A stretch of 64,000 nt of DNA from Candidatus Stoquefichus sp. SB1 (GTDB lineage: Bacteria > Bacillota_I > Bacilli_A > Erysipelotrichales > Coprobacillaceae), in the NCBI RefSeq assembly GCF_001244545.1, contig NZ_LN852695.1, positions 1 through 64,000 of the forward strand, read 5' to 3'. The notes under the pieces are model-generated. The model did no database searches. It was given only the letters and a program-made list of their open reading frames with translations, and had not been told where the DNA came from. Made by a program: the position numbers and the translations under genes. Shown here in pieces: positions 14,097-22,680 of the stretch; the first letter of the stretch is position 1; each line of letters opens with the position of its first letter.

Positions 14097-16127
14097 TTAT
14101 TCTTTTTTTCTTTTAAAACAAGTCATTACAGCTAATCCTGCTAATATCATTCCACTATACAATATTATAGAGCTATTATCTCCTGTTTTAACATCCGTTG
14201 TTTCTTGTGGTTTTATTTCCGGTATTGTTGGTTTAGAATTATTTGGTGTTGTTTTGTCTGGTTTTATTATTGGATCACTAGGTTTCTCTTTAATTGTAAA
14301 CTCTAATGTTAAACCTTTTGCTCCTAAATATATGTTTCCTTCAGCCACATCAAATGTCATTTTATATGTACCTGCATCTTTAACTTTACTCACTTCAACA
14401 CCATTCTTTTCTATTTTTTTGACTTGTGGTGTACCAACGCCTTCAAGTAAAGATGTTATTGTATAGGTGATTTCATTTCCTGTATAAGTTTCACTTGATA
14501 ACTTCACATTAAAGTTATTTGCTTGTAATTCTGCTTTCTTAATCCATTTGGCATAAACAGTTTTATCTTCTAATGTATATTTCTCTATCTTCGTCATTTT
14601 CTTATCAAAAGCTTCACTGTCATACCATCCATCAAAGATATATCCATTTTTAGTAGGTACAGGTAATTCATACCCTTCTAGGATTTCAAATTTATCTTGT
14701 TTACTTTCTAAAGTTCCACCATCTAATTCATACGTAATATTATGAGTAATAGCAGGTGTTAATGTATAAGTCTTATATTCATCCGATACCGGAATAATTG
14801 CATTATTACCATCAAGTGTTAATGGATTCCCATTTTCATCAATCCATAAATGATCGGCATCAACAGGAACATCCAATTCTTTTGCTGTCTTGACTTGAAT
14901 TTGAGATAAGTTAGGGGTATTACCAAAAATATAAGGAGTCGCAGAATTAACATTTGAAAAGACTAACCCTTTTATTCTAACAAGTGATTGGCAATCCTCA
15001 AACATGGCTGAAAATTCTTTATTTTTACTTTTATCAAAACTGAATAAATCAATTTCTTTTAATAAATAGCACGATTCAAACATACCACTCATATTTTCAA
15101 CTTTCTCTACATTAAAAGATGATACATCTAATTCAATTATTTTTTTACAAAAAGCAAACATAGCCTTCATATCAGTCACTTGACTTGTATCAAATTGAGA
15201 TATATCTAATCTGGTTAATGATTGACAATTAGAAAACATACTATTCATATTAGTGACTTTGCTTGTATCAAAATGTGATACATCTAATTCCTCTAAAGTC
15301 TGACAATTATCAAACATACTACTCATATTAGTGACTTGTCCTGTATTAAATGTAGAAACATCTAATTCTTCTAAAGTTTGACAACTATTAAACATACGAC
15401 TCATATCAGTCACTTGACTTGTGTCAAATGTGGATACATTTAATTCTTTTAAAGCTAGACAATTATCGAACATATAACTCACATCAGTGACTTTACTTGT
15501 ATCAAAACAAGATAGATCTAATGCAGTTAATAACTGACAATCATAAAACATCATACTCATATTAGTCACTTGACTTGTATCAAATGTGGATACATCCAAT
15601 TCTTTTAAAGCCCGACAACTATCAAACATACTACTCATATCAGTCACTCGACTTGTATCAAATGTGGATACATCTAATGCTTCTAAAGCCTGACACCCTT
15701 TAAACATACTATTCATATCAGTCACTTGACTTGTGCTTAACTTATCTAATCCTTTGATTGCTGTGAGTTTTGTTAAATTAAAGAACATTCTATGTAAACT
15801 CGTTGCTGTTACATTGTCTTTTATTTCAACCCTTGTTATAGAGTTGTAATGTTTATACCACGGTACTTTCCCATTACTATAAATTTCTTTCATCGTTCCT
15901 GTTCCACTAATTGTTAGTGTTGTCGTAGCATAATCATAATCAGCAACAACAGAATCCTCTTCACCTGTTACTCCTATTTTCCAATGTGTTTCATCTACAG
16001 CATAAGCATTCTTAAGCATATATGATGAACCAGTAATGACTAACAATACACTACACCATATCTTAAACTGCATAACTATAAATGAATTGGCTTTTAATCT
16101 GTACTTCCTTTTTAAATGATATTTCAT
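14097..16127 (-). CDS. BspA-like (DUF285) repeat surface protein
   Basis: A 676-residue secreted protein. A signal peptide of about 45 residues is followed by some ten repeats of exactly 26 residues (pattern FDTSxVTDMSxMFxxCxxL), the DUF285/BspA leucine-rich type. Then come one InlB-type B-repeat (GYIFDGWYDSEAF...YAKW), a bacterial Ig-like region, a proline- and lysine-rich spacer and a C-terminal anchor: KTGD, hydrophobic helix, KRKKE tail. The anchor resembles an LPXTG sorting signal but lacks LP. BspA proteins commonly mediate adhesion to host or bacterial partners. It sits between pstS and pstC, with its own terminator and a long upstream region. Confidence 0.88.
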   Translation of the reverse strand: MKYHLKRKYRLKANSFIVMQFKIWCSVLLVITGSSYMLKNAYAVDETHWKIGVTGEEDSVVADYDYATTTLTISGTGTMKEIYSNGKVPWYKHYNSITRVEIKDNVTATSLHRMFFNLTKLTAIKGLDKLSTSQVTDMNSMFKGCQALEALDVSTFDTSRVTDMSSMFDSCRALKELDVSTFDTSQVTNMSMMFYDCQLLTALDLSCFDTSKVTDVSYMFDNCLALKELNVSTFDTSQVTDMSRMFNSCQTLEELDVSTFNTGQVTNMSSMFDNCQTLEELDVSHFDTSKVTNMNSMFSNCQSLTRLDISQFDTSQVTDMKAMFAFCKKIIELDVSSFNVEKVENMSGMFESCYLLKEIDLFSFDKSKNKEFSAMFEDCQSLVRIKGLVFSNVNSATPYIFGNTPNLSQIQVKTAKELDVPVDADHLWIDENGNPLTLDGNNAIIPVSDEYKTYTLTPAITHNITYELDGGTLESKQDKFEILEGYELPVPTKNGYIFDGWYDSEAFDKKMTKIEKYTLEDKTVYAKWIKKAELQANNFNVKLSSETYTGNEITYTITSLLEGVGTPQVKKIEKNGVEVSKVKDAGTYKMTFDVAEGNIYLGAKGLTLEFTIKEKPSDPIIKPDKTTPNNSKPTIPEIKPQETTDVKTGDNSSIILYSGMILAGLAVMTCFKRKKE

Positions 16128-16477
16128 TTATTCCTTCCTCTCTTTCTGTTCGTAAAGGTACACATTAAATAACGAACTGATAATTAGAATAATCATAAGG
16201 AAATAGACTATATATTTAGATATTTCCTTTTTTTATGTTCTTATATATACGTCTATTAATGTGTACATTGTTGTACTATTTTAAGTATAAAACATTTTCA
16301 ATGATTTTTGTGGCTTGAATTAAAAAAGGAATTTCAGCGGATATTTTTACACTTTCTAACAACCGCAAAATAATAAATGTTTTTTTGTTCACATGCCTCC
16401 TATGCACAACTGACCAAAGTTTATTTATTCAGGTAAATAGAAAAAGGAAGCCATCAATTGACTTCCTTAACATTCAA
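16128..16477. other. Intergenic region upstream of the BspA-like gene
   Basis: About 350 bases without a gene. It holds a distant inverted repeat (GTACACATTAA at 16158-16168 and TTAATGTGTAC at 16256-16266). An inner repeat AAGGAAATA / TATTTCCTT (16197-16229) is followed by Ts on the plus strand. The pstS terminator is at the right edge. No convincing promoter for the minus-strand gene was identified. Confidence 0.5.
16444..16468 (-). terminator. Terminator of pstS
   Basis: AAGGAAG / CTTCCTT stem followed on the minus strand by TTTTT. It lies just after the pstS stop codon and suggests pstS is made mainly as a single-gene transcript. Confidence 0.8.
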
Positions 16478-17332
16478 CTATTTTTGTGGAACAACAAGTC
16501 CAACTTTTTTAATAACAGCTTGCCCTTTATCACTTGCAATGAAATCAAATACTGCTTTTACTTCTGCTTTTTGAGCACTGATTTCACCTTTTGTAGCCAT
16601 CACAAATGGTCTTTGTAATGCATAAGTTTTATCTAAGATAGTTGCTTCACTTGGTGCAACACCTTCTAAAGAAAGAACTTTTACTGTATCTTTACCTTCT
16701 ACAGTATCTAAAGATGCATATCCAATAGCTCCAGCAGTTTCTTGAACTTTTGCCACAACTGCTCCTGTTTCATTTAAAGTATTGGCATATTTACATTTCC
16801 CTTTGATCTCTAAGATATCTTCAAAACCATCTCTTGTTCCTGAACCGTCTTCACGACCAACAACTACGATTTTTTGATCAGCTCCACCAACTTCTTTCCA
16901 GTTTGTCACTTCACCAGTATAGATTTTTGCTAATTGTTCTTTTGTTAAATTTGTGACTGTATTGTTTTTATCAACAATCACAGCAATACCATCAATCGCA
17001 ACAATATTTTCTACTAAACCATCTGATTTTTCTTCATCTTTCAAAGCTCTTGATGAATTTCCAATATCAGCTGTTCCAGCGATAGCTGACTTAATTCCTG
17101 TTCCTGACCCTGTAAATTGTGCTTCTAATGTTAAATTTGGATAATCTTCTTTAATTGCTTCAGACAAAGCAGTTACCAATTTTTCCATTGATGTTGAACC
17201 ATCTAAACTGACTTTTCCACTAATGTTTGTGTTAGCATTGTCTCCCCCAGTTGTGTCTGCATCATTATTTCCACAACCAACTAAGCTCATACTTAACACA
17301 CATGCTAATAATAAAGCTCCTAATTTTTTCAT
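16478..17332 (-). CDS. pstS: Phosphate-binding lipoprotein PstS
   Basis: A 284-residue lipoprotein (lipobox LVGC, about residues 16-19) of the PstS family. Phosphate-binding elements include GSTSMEKL, GSGTGIKSA and GREDGSGTRDGFEDI. It captures phosphate outside the membrane for PstCAB. The start is the ATG at 17332, ten bases after AGAAGG; an ATG 21 bases upstream overlaps that site. It is preceded by a Pho box, followed by a terminator, and separated from pstC by a 2-kb surface-protein gene. Confidence 0.95.
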   Translation of the reverse strand: MKKLGALLLACVLSMSLVGCGNNDADTTGGDNANTNISGKVSLDGSTSMEKLVTALSEAIKEDYPNLTLEAQFTGSGTGIKSAIAGTADIGNSSRALKDEEKSDGLVENIVAIDGIAVIVDKNNTVTNLTKEQLAKIYTGEVTNWKEVGGADQKIVVVGREDGSGTRDGFEDILEIKGKCKYANTLNETGAVVAKVQETAGAIGYASLDTVEGKDTVKVLSLEGVAPSEATILDKTYALQRPFVMATKGEISAQKAEVKAVFDFIASDKGQAVIKKVGLVVPQK

Positions 17333-17407
17333 TTTTTTATATCCTTCTTTCATATATCATCTGTCCTTTGAGACATCTACAGTTTATCTCTTTTTAATCT
17401 TATGAAA

Positions 17408-17446
17408 TAGCAAAGTTTTGTATAAAACTTGTTAAGATTATGTAAA
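17408..17446 (-). promoter_or_regulatory. Pho box upstream of pstS (four 11-bp repeats)
   Basis: On the minus strand TTTACA, TTAACA, TATACA and TTGCTA are spaced exactly 11 bases apart (17441-17446, 17430-17435, 17419-17424, 17408-17413). The core TAATCTTAACA is shared with the pstC box. A TAAGAT 16 bases after TATACA could be the -10. Confidence 0.85.
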
Positions 17447-17570
17447 ACCATCTTTTCTCTATAAGTATTGTTCATATCAAAAAAAATATACGGTTATAAA
17501 ATGATAAATCATTTTTTAACCATTATTGATAATAAAAGCGTATAATAATATTAAGAAAGAAGGAATGATT

Positions 17571-17912
17571 ATGTCATTATTTATAAAGTTATTTTCATTT
17601 TTTATTCCTGGTATTATGATTATTTTTGGTTTGTTAATGTGGTTTGCTCCACCTCAAACAATAAACAATGTATATGGTTATCGCAGTAAAAGAAGTATGG
17701 CTAATCAAGATGCATGGACTTATGCACAAGTCTGCTTAGGAAAAACATGGTTACTTGTTGGTATTGTATTGGTTTTAGTTACAATCTTTTTACTTCCTCG
17801 TATCACAATTGATGAAGGCAGTTTGTTGATTACTATTTTAAGCATTCAAGTTGTATTTTTGTTTATTCCTATTGGTTGGGTAGAATTTTGCTTAAAAAGA
17901 TTAGATCATTAA
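17571..17912 (+). CDS. SdpI-family small membrane protein
   Basis: A 113-residue protein with three hydrophobic segments and the SdpI-family signature YGYRSKRSMANQDAWTYAQ after the first. SdpI of Bacillus subtilis gives immunity to the toxin SdpC, but most homologues have no known role. The start is the ATG at 17571, seven bases after AGAAGG; the ATG two codons earlier is too close to that site. It stands alone on the plus strand between pstS and the glycyl-radical gene; no toxin gene is nearby. Confidence 0.75.
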   Translation: MSLFIKLFSFFIPGIMIIFGLLMWFAPPQTINNVYGYRSKRSMANQDAWTYAQVCLGKTWLLVGIVLVLVTIFLLPRITIDEGSLLITILSIQVVFLFIPIGWVEFCLKRLDH

Positions 17913-17941
17913 TATCCTTTAAATAACTATATTATCTTTCA

Positions 17942-17970
17942 CTCATGATAGAAGCTATCATGAGTTTTAT
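17942..17970 (+). terminator. Terminator of the SdpI-family gene
   Basis: CTCATGATAG / CTATCATGAG stem with a 3-base loop, followed by TTTTATTTTG on the plus strand. Confidence 0.85.
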
Positions 17971-17984
17971 TTTGTCTAAAAGAA

Positions 17985-18011
17985 AAGAAACTGAATTTTC
18001 TTCAGTTTCTT
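17985..18011 (-). terminator. Terminator of the glycyl-radical enzyme gene
   Basis: AAGAAACTGAA / TTCAGTTTCTT stem, T-rich on the minus strand; it touches the stop codon. Confidence 0.8.
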
Positions 18012-20421
18012 ATAATGTTTGTTCAGTTCTTTCAATAATATCATCCTGTGTGGCTTTTGAGAGTACATTGAAGAATGCTGAATAACCTGCTACACGGACA
18101 ATCAGGTCTCTATGCTTTTCTGGATTCTTCTGTGCATCTATCAGTGTATCTCTAGATACTACGTTGTATTGAACATGATATCCATGCAATCTATTGAAGA
18201 ATGTCCTGATCATCATTTCTAGTTTTTGCTTGTTCTCTTCTGTTGATAGCATTTGTGGTGTCACTTTCTGATTCAATAAGACGCCACCTGTAATTTCATG
18301 AGTCGGTAATTTCGATACTGTCTTGAAGACTGCTGTTGGCCCGCTTTTATCCATCGCATGGGCTGGTGAGCATCCTTCAGCAAGTGGTGTCTTCGCCTTA
18401 CGTCCATCTGGTGTTGCCATGGTTCCTAATCCCTGTCCTACATTTGCTGAGATTGAAGATGTTCCAGCATAACGGATTCCTCCAATAGGTCCTCTGTTAT
18501 AACGTGTACTTGGATATTTCTTGATCTCATCAATATATGAATCATATGCATCAACAACCAGCTGATCAACATAGTCATCATCATTGCCATACTTAGGAGA
18601 TTCATTGATTAACATTCTTTGAATTCTCTGATTCTCTTCGCTTGTAAAGTCATCCTGCAAGGCATTCCATAACTGCTCTGGTGTGATTTTTTTCTCTTCA
18701 AAGACAAGTTTCTTAATGGCTGCAAGACTATCTGCCATATTTGCTATTCCAATCTGTAAACCTGAGATAAAGTCATAGACCGCTCCACCTTCTTTGATTG
18801 TCTTTCCTCTGCCGATACAATCCTGAGTTAAAGCTGAACATAATATATCCGGTACATCTCTTTCTGATGCCAGGTCTATGGCATTTTCGGTAATGACAGA
18901 TAGACGTGTGATTTCACGAATTGATTTATCCCATGCCTCCTGCAGTTCCTCAAATGACTTCATATCCTTAAAGTATCCGTATCCCTTGACAAAGCGTTTT
19001 CCCGAAGTCAAGTCGACACCATCATTCATAACTGCCAGCAGTATTCTTGGGAAGTTCTGATATGACATTCCTGTACATCTGTATCCCCATTTTCCTGGTA
19101 CCGCTGTTTCAACACAGCCAATTGCTGAATAGTTGTATGCATCTTCCTCTTTGACACCTAAATCAATAAAAGATGGAATGATGATTTCATCATTATTGAA
19201 CGCTGGCATTCCTGTTCCTAGTTTCATAACCTCAATACATTCATCAAAGAATGCCTTATCCAATCCATCATAATATCTGACAGTCAAGTTAGGCTGTGGC
19301 AGTCTTGTCTGAGCAACTGATCTTAATACTAAGAATGAAAGCTGATTAACAGCAGACTGCTTATCAGGTGTCTGTCCTCCGATTGTAACATTCTGATACA
19401 TTGGGCTTCCTGCACTGCTGTAGGTATGAGCCTGACTTCTGACCTTATTGATAGTGAGTGTCTTAATCCATAAGTTTGTAAGGAGTTCAACTGCTTCATC
19501 TTCAGTTATCTGTTGATTATCTAAATCTGCCTTTAAATAAGGATACATATACTGGTCAAAGCGTCCATATGATAATGAATGTCCATTAGATTCAATCTGT
19601 AATATTAATTGAATAAACCATACTGACTGAATTGCTTCTTTAAAACTATGTGCTGGTTCATAAGGAACCTTGGCACAAATTTGACTGATTTCTAATAATT
19701 CATCTTTTCTTTTTCCAGTAGCACTCTCTGATAATTCCTTGGCCAAATCACTAAATCTCTCTGCATAGGTCTTGACTGCTTCAATGACAATCAATACTGC
19801 TTTATAGAAAACATACTTATCGATATTTTCAGCAACACATAAATCCAGTTCTTCTTTTAACCTGCGTGTTCTTTCTTCATATCCTCGTAAGCCTATTTCC
19901 AGTAATGTCTGATAGTCAACTGCCAGATGAGCATCACCAGAATTGAGTTTCCCTTCCATTCCAAAGAAACCAGTTTCCATGAACACGCTCACTTCATCAG
20001 GCAATAGTGCTTCACCTTTGGCTCTTAGATTATTATTTTCCCAAAATGGAGCAATAGAACGTAAGTCTTCCTTTGTTTTTTCAGTAATATAGAAAACATC
20101 GCCATCTCTTTTTTCAAACAGATCCAATTCATTCATAACAAACTCTAATGTATACTCTGGAAAGATCGGTGCATCTTTATTAGACTCAGCCTGATTTCCA
20201 ACAATTAAGGTTTCATCTTCAATATAGATAGACATTTTCTCTAAAATATTTTTCAGCATCAATGCACGTTTCATAACGGCTGGCTGATTCTGATGAAGCT
20301 GGTATGCTTCTGTTGCAAGCAAAGCCCTTTGAGCACTGATATAAGGTTTCTTTTCTAAAACTGCTTCTCTAAATTCATTCATTCTTGGTGTTAATTTTCC
20401 AAAGTGTTCACTATTTTCCAT
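18010..20421 (-). CDS. Glycyl-radical enzyme of the YbiW/PflD branch
   Basis: An 803-residue glycyl-radical enzyme. The thiyl-radical Cys436 and base Glu438 lie in SAIGCVETAVPGKWGYRC, and the radical-bearing Gly779 in RVAGYSAF near the C terminus. The C-x-E motif marks an eliminating-type enzyme rather than pyruvate formate-lyase (C-C). The GWHD motif of glycerol/propanediol dehydratase and choline lyase is absent; PGKWGYRCTGMS instead matches E. coli YbiW as I recall it. YbiW and PflD are reported to open the ring of 1,5-anhydroglucitol- or anhydromannitol-6-phosphate, so a sugar-phosphate lyase role is the best guess. The start is the ATG at 20421, eight bases after GGAGG; an upstream in-frame ATG would place the operator inside the gene. 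The activase is divergent next door. Confidence 0.85.
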   Translation of the reverse strand: MENSEHFGKLTPRMNEFREAVLEKKPYISAQRALLATEAYQLHQNQPAVMKRALMLKNILEKMSIYIEDETLIVGNQAESNKDAPIFPEYTLEFVMNELDLFEKRDGDVFYITEKTKEDLRSIAPFWENNNLRAKGEALLPDEVSVFMETGFFGMEGKLNSGDAHLAVDYQTLLEIGLRGYEERTRRLKEELDLCVAENIDKYVFYKAVLIVIEAVKTYAERFSDLAKELSESATGKRKDELLEISQICAKVPYEPAHSFKEAIQSVWFIQLILQIESNGHSLSYGRFDQYMYPYLKADLDNQQITEDEAVELLTNLWIKTLTINKVRSQAHTYSSAGSPMYQNVTIGGQTPDKQSAVNQLSFLVLRSVAQTRLPQPNLTVRYYDGLDKAFFDECIEVMKLGTGMPAFNNDEIIIPSFIDLGVKEEDAYNYSAIGCVETAVPGKWGYRCTGMSYQNFPRILLAVMNDGVDLTSGKRFVKGYGYFKDMKSFEELQEAWDKSIREITRLSVITENAIDLASERDVPDILCSALTQDCIGRGKTIKEGGAVYDFISGLQIGIANMADSLAAIKKLVFEEKKITPEQLWNALQDDFTSEENQRIQRMLINESPKYGNDDDYVDQLVVDAYDSYIDEIKKYPSTRYNRGPIGGIRYAGTSSISANVGQGLGTMATPDGRKAKTPLAEGCSPAHAMDKSGPTAVFKTVSKLPTHEITGGVLLNQKVTPQMLSTEENKQKLEMMIRTFFNRLHGYHVQYNVVSRDTLIDAQKNPEKHRDLIVRVAGYSAFFNVLSKATQDDIIERTEQTL

Positions 20422-20438
20422 ATTTCTATCCTCCGTTA

Positions 20439-20450
20439 TTTCATTTGAAA
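20439..20450. promoter_or_regulatory. Operator copy 1 (GRE 5' leader)
   Basis: TTTCATTTGAAA: arms TTTCA/TGAAA around a 2-base centre. It lies between the GRE promoter and its ribosome-binding site. The same motif occurs at 20532 and 22681. Probably bound by the DeoR-family regulator encoded nearby. Confidence 0.65.
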
Positions 20451-20476
20451 GTTTTATTTCTTTCATTTTCATATAT

Positions 20477-20504
20477 ATGATAACATATTATTTGTTCGTG
20501 TCAA
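20477..20504 (-). promoter_or_regulatory. Promoter of the glycyl-radical enzyme gene
   Basis: Minus strand: -35 TTGACA (20499-20504), 16-base spacer, -10 TATCAT (20477-20482). The start of transcription would fall about 20470, some 25 bases before operator copy 1. Confidence 0.7.
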
Positions 20505-20531
20505 TAAATAATACATACAAAATATTAAAAA

Positions 20532-20545
20532 GTTTCATTTGAAAC
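20532..20545. promoter_or_regulatory. Operator copy 2 (activase promoter)
   Basis: GTTTCATTTGAAAC, the longest copy of the motif, with arms GTTTCA/TGAAAC around TT. It ends six bases before the -35 of the activase promoter and its centre is 94 bp from that of copy 1, about nine helical turns. Confidence 0.7.
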
Positions 20546-20551
20546 ATTTTG

Positions 20552-20580
20552 TTTACTTTCTAAGATGAACATGCTATGAT
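20552..20580 (+). promoter_or_regulatory. Promoter of the GRE activase gene
   Basis: Plus strand: -35 TTTACT (20552-20557), 17-base spacer, -10 TATGAT (20575-20580), 28 bases before the start codon. Confidence 0.7.
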
Positions 20581-20608
20581 AAATATATATTGAAAAGGAG
20601 CGATAATT

Positions 20609-21505
20609 ATGTCACAAGGAATGATTTTTAATATTCAGAAATTCAGTATTCATGACGGACCTGGTATTCGTACAACAGTTTTCTTAAAAGGTTGTCCCCT
20701 TCGCTGTCTTTGGTGTTCTAATCCCGAATCACAGTTAGATTATATTCAGATACTTTATGACCAAGACAAATGCTGTCACTGCCAGCATTGTGTACAAATT
20801 TGTCCTCAGCATGCCATTCAACATCTTGACAATAAAATTATCATTAATCACGAAAAATGTGTTGGCTGTCTACAATGTATCCATGAATGTCCTAATATTG
20901 CATTAAGTCATGAAGGTGAGTATCAGGATATTGATAATGTTGTTAAAATATGTTTACAGGACATAGATTTTTATGAAGAATCTCATGGTGGTGTAACCAT
21001 TTCTGGTGGTGAGGGAATGAGTCAACCTCGATTTGTTAAGGAACTGCTTCATAAATTAAAAAAAGAAAACATTCATGTTGCTATTGAAACAACTGGATAT
21101 ATTGAACCTACCTTATTTCAAGAATTAGCCCCTTTGTTTGATCTCCTCTTATTTGATGTTAAACATTATAATTCATCTCAGCATTTTCAAGGAACCGCAG
21201 TTCATAATGAACTGATTATTCAAAATCTAAAATGGGCTATTGATCAAGGTATTGAAGTTTTACCAAGAATACCTGTTATTCCTGATTTTAATGATTCAAT
21301 TGATGATGCGAAAGGCCTAGCTGAATTATTAGTATCTGTTGGTGCAAAACAAGTTCAGTTATTACCTTTTCATCAATTTGGTGAAAAAAAATACGAAATG
21401 TTAAACCGAGAATATACACTTAAAAATAAAAAAGCCCTCCATCCAGAGGACCTAAAAGATTATCAACAAATTTTTATTGATCACCATATTCATTGTTTTT
21501 TCTAG
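20609..21505 (+). CDS. Glycyl-radical enzyme activating protein (radical SAM)
   Basis: A 298-residue radical-SAM activase. The [4Fe-4S]/SAM motif is CPLRCLWC (CxxxCxxC, near residue 30). It is followed by an inserted ferredoxin-like domain with two cluster motifs, CCHCQHCVQICP and CVGCLQCIHECP, the mark of activases for non-PFL glycyl-radical enzymes; PFL activase lacks this insert. The SAM-binding GGE (ISGGEG) follows. It makes the glycyl radical on the divergently encoded enzyme. Ribosome-binding site AAGGAG lies eight bases upstream. Oxygen-labile chemistry, so an anaerobic lifestyle. Confidence 0.93.
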   Translation: MSQGMIFNIQKFSIHDGPGIRTTVFLKGCPLRCLWCSNPESQLDYIQILYDQDKCCHCQHCVQICPQHAIQHLDNKIIINHEKCVGCLQCIHECPNIALSHEGEYQDIDNVVKICLQDIDFYEESHGGVTISGGEGMSQPRFVKELLHKLKKENIHVAIETTGYIEPTLFQELAPLFDLLLFDVKHYNSSQHFQGTAVHNELIIQNLKWAIDQGIEVLPRIPVIPDFNDSIDDAKGLAELLVSVGAKQVQLLPFHQFGEKKYEMLNREYTLKNKKALHPEDLKDYQQIFIDHHIHCFF

Positions 21506-21520
21506 GAGCCTTGCTCCTTT
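21504..21520 (+). terminator. Terminator of the activase gene
   Basis: AGGAGC / GCTCCT stem with a short loop and a run of Ts on the plus strand; the stem begins at the stop codon. Confidence 0.75.
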
Positions 21521-21883
21521 TTAATAATGCATTTTTTCTGGTATAACACCTCTAACACCACCTTTAGGATCATCACAATCATGCAAATAGCGAGGAATCA
21601 AATGAATATGTAAATGCATAATAGATTGTCCTGCAACTTCACCACAATTCATACCTATGTTATATCCATTTGGATGATACATATTATCTAAATAAGCTTT
21701 CGCTTCATCAAGCAATGATAATAGTAAAATACGGGTTTGTTCATCAGCAACAAAGAAATGTTCAATATGCTTTTTAGGAATAATCAACATATGTCCCTGA
21801 CTAACAGGATTATCATCAAAAATCGCATATCCAACTTCATTTTCTAATATGTATTCTTTTTTCTCACAAAACAGACATTCCAT
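21521..21883 (-). CDS. HIT-family nucleotide-binding protein
   Basis: A 120-residue protein with the histidine-triad motif HLHIHLIPR (about residues 90-98), the catalytic site of HIT nucleotide hydrolases/transferases (Hint branch). An N-terminal CLFC could be half of a zinc site, as in many bacterial HIT proteins. Such enzymes typically cleave aminoacyl- or lysyl-AMP-type phosphoramidates. The ATG overlaps the stop of the DeoR gene by one base, so the two are co-translated. Confidence 0.9.
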   Translation of the reverse strand: MECLFCEKKEYILENEVGYAIFDDNPVSQGHMLIIPKKHIEHFFVADEQTRILLLSLLDEAKAYLDNMYHPNGYNIGMNCGEVAGQSIMHLHIHLIPRYLHDCDDPKGGVRGVIPEKMHY

Positions 21884-22641
21884 TAATTCACCTTCTTTAC
21901 AATCACATTTTGATTAAAAAGATATTCTTCACAATCTTTAGGAATGCCATCATCCGTTATGACACTATGAATATTTTGAATCGGCAATAGACTAACTGTT
22001 CCTACTTGATTAAATTTAGATGATTCCGTTAAGACAACCACTTTATTTGCTTGTCTCGTTAAATCTCGTACTGTTTCACTTCTCATATAATCATTTCCTG
22101 TAAAGCCAGATATTTCAGAAAAACCATCTGTTCCAATAAAAAATTTATCAACAAAAAATGTTTCAGCACATTTTCTAACCATTGGTCCAACCATAACTTG
22201 TGATTCTTTCTGATATTCTCCACCTAAAAGTACAATTCGAATTTTCCCAACTTTACGCACATAATCAGCAATAAATGCTGAATTCGTTATCAATGTAACA
22301 TCTTGTTTTGTTTGTGCCAATTCCAAGGCTAACAAAGCACAACAAGATCCTGATTCAATCATGACAGTTTCACCATCTGCCACTTCAAGAGAAGCTAACT
22401 TAGCTATTTTTTGTTTAATATCATAATGAAAAGCCAAACGATTATTTATATCATCACTAGAGTTTAAGGTTGCAAAGCCATGTGCTCTAACAATTAATCC
22501 TTTATTTTCTAATTGATCTAAATCTTTACGAATCGTCACTTGTGATACATTGAGAAGACTTGATAAATCTGTAACTGCAACTTTTTTTGTTTCTGTTAAT
22601 AATTCTAAAATTTTTGTATGCCTTTCTGACATTTTTACCAT
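21883..22641 (-). CDS. DeoR-family transcriptional regulator
   Basis: A 252-residue repressor. The N-terminal HTH (ERHTKILELLTETKKVAVTDLSS...VSQVTIRKDLDQLE) has the DeoR signature, and the C-terminal DeoRC domain senses a sugar phosphate (SGSCCALLAL, FIGTDGFS). The start is taken as the ATG at 22641, five bases after GGGTGA. A variant of the operator found at the GRE and activase promoters lies 40 bases upstream. It therefore probably controls itself and the GRE pair. A sugar-phosphate effector fits the proposed anhydrohexitol-phosphate substrate. Confidence 0.88.
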   Translation of the reverse strand: MVKMSERHTKILELLTETKKVAVTDLSSLLNVSQVTIRKDLDQLENKGLIVRAHGFATLNSSDDINNRLAFHYDIKQKIAKLASLEVADGETVMIESGSCCALLALELAQTKQDVTLITNSAFIADYVRKVGKIRIVLLGGEYQKESQVMVGPMVRKCAETFFVDKFFIGTDGFSEISGFTGNDYMRSETVRDLTRQANKVVVLTESSKFNQVGTVSLLPIQNIHSVITDDGIPKDCEEYLFNQNVIVKKVN

Positions 22642-22680
22642 TTCTATCACCCATTTCTTGTTTTAGATTAACATATCAAT

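Noticed and set aside
16197-16234. A plus-strand terminator upstream of the BspA-like gene
   Set aside because: The stem and T-run are there, but no plus-strand gene or promoter precedes it, so it is not listed as a terminator.
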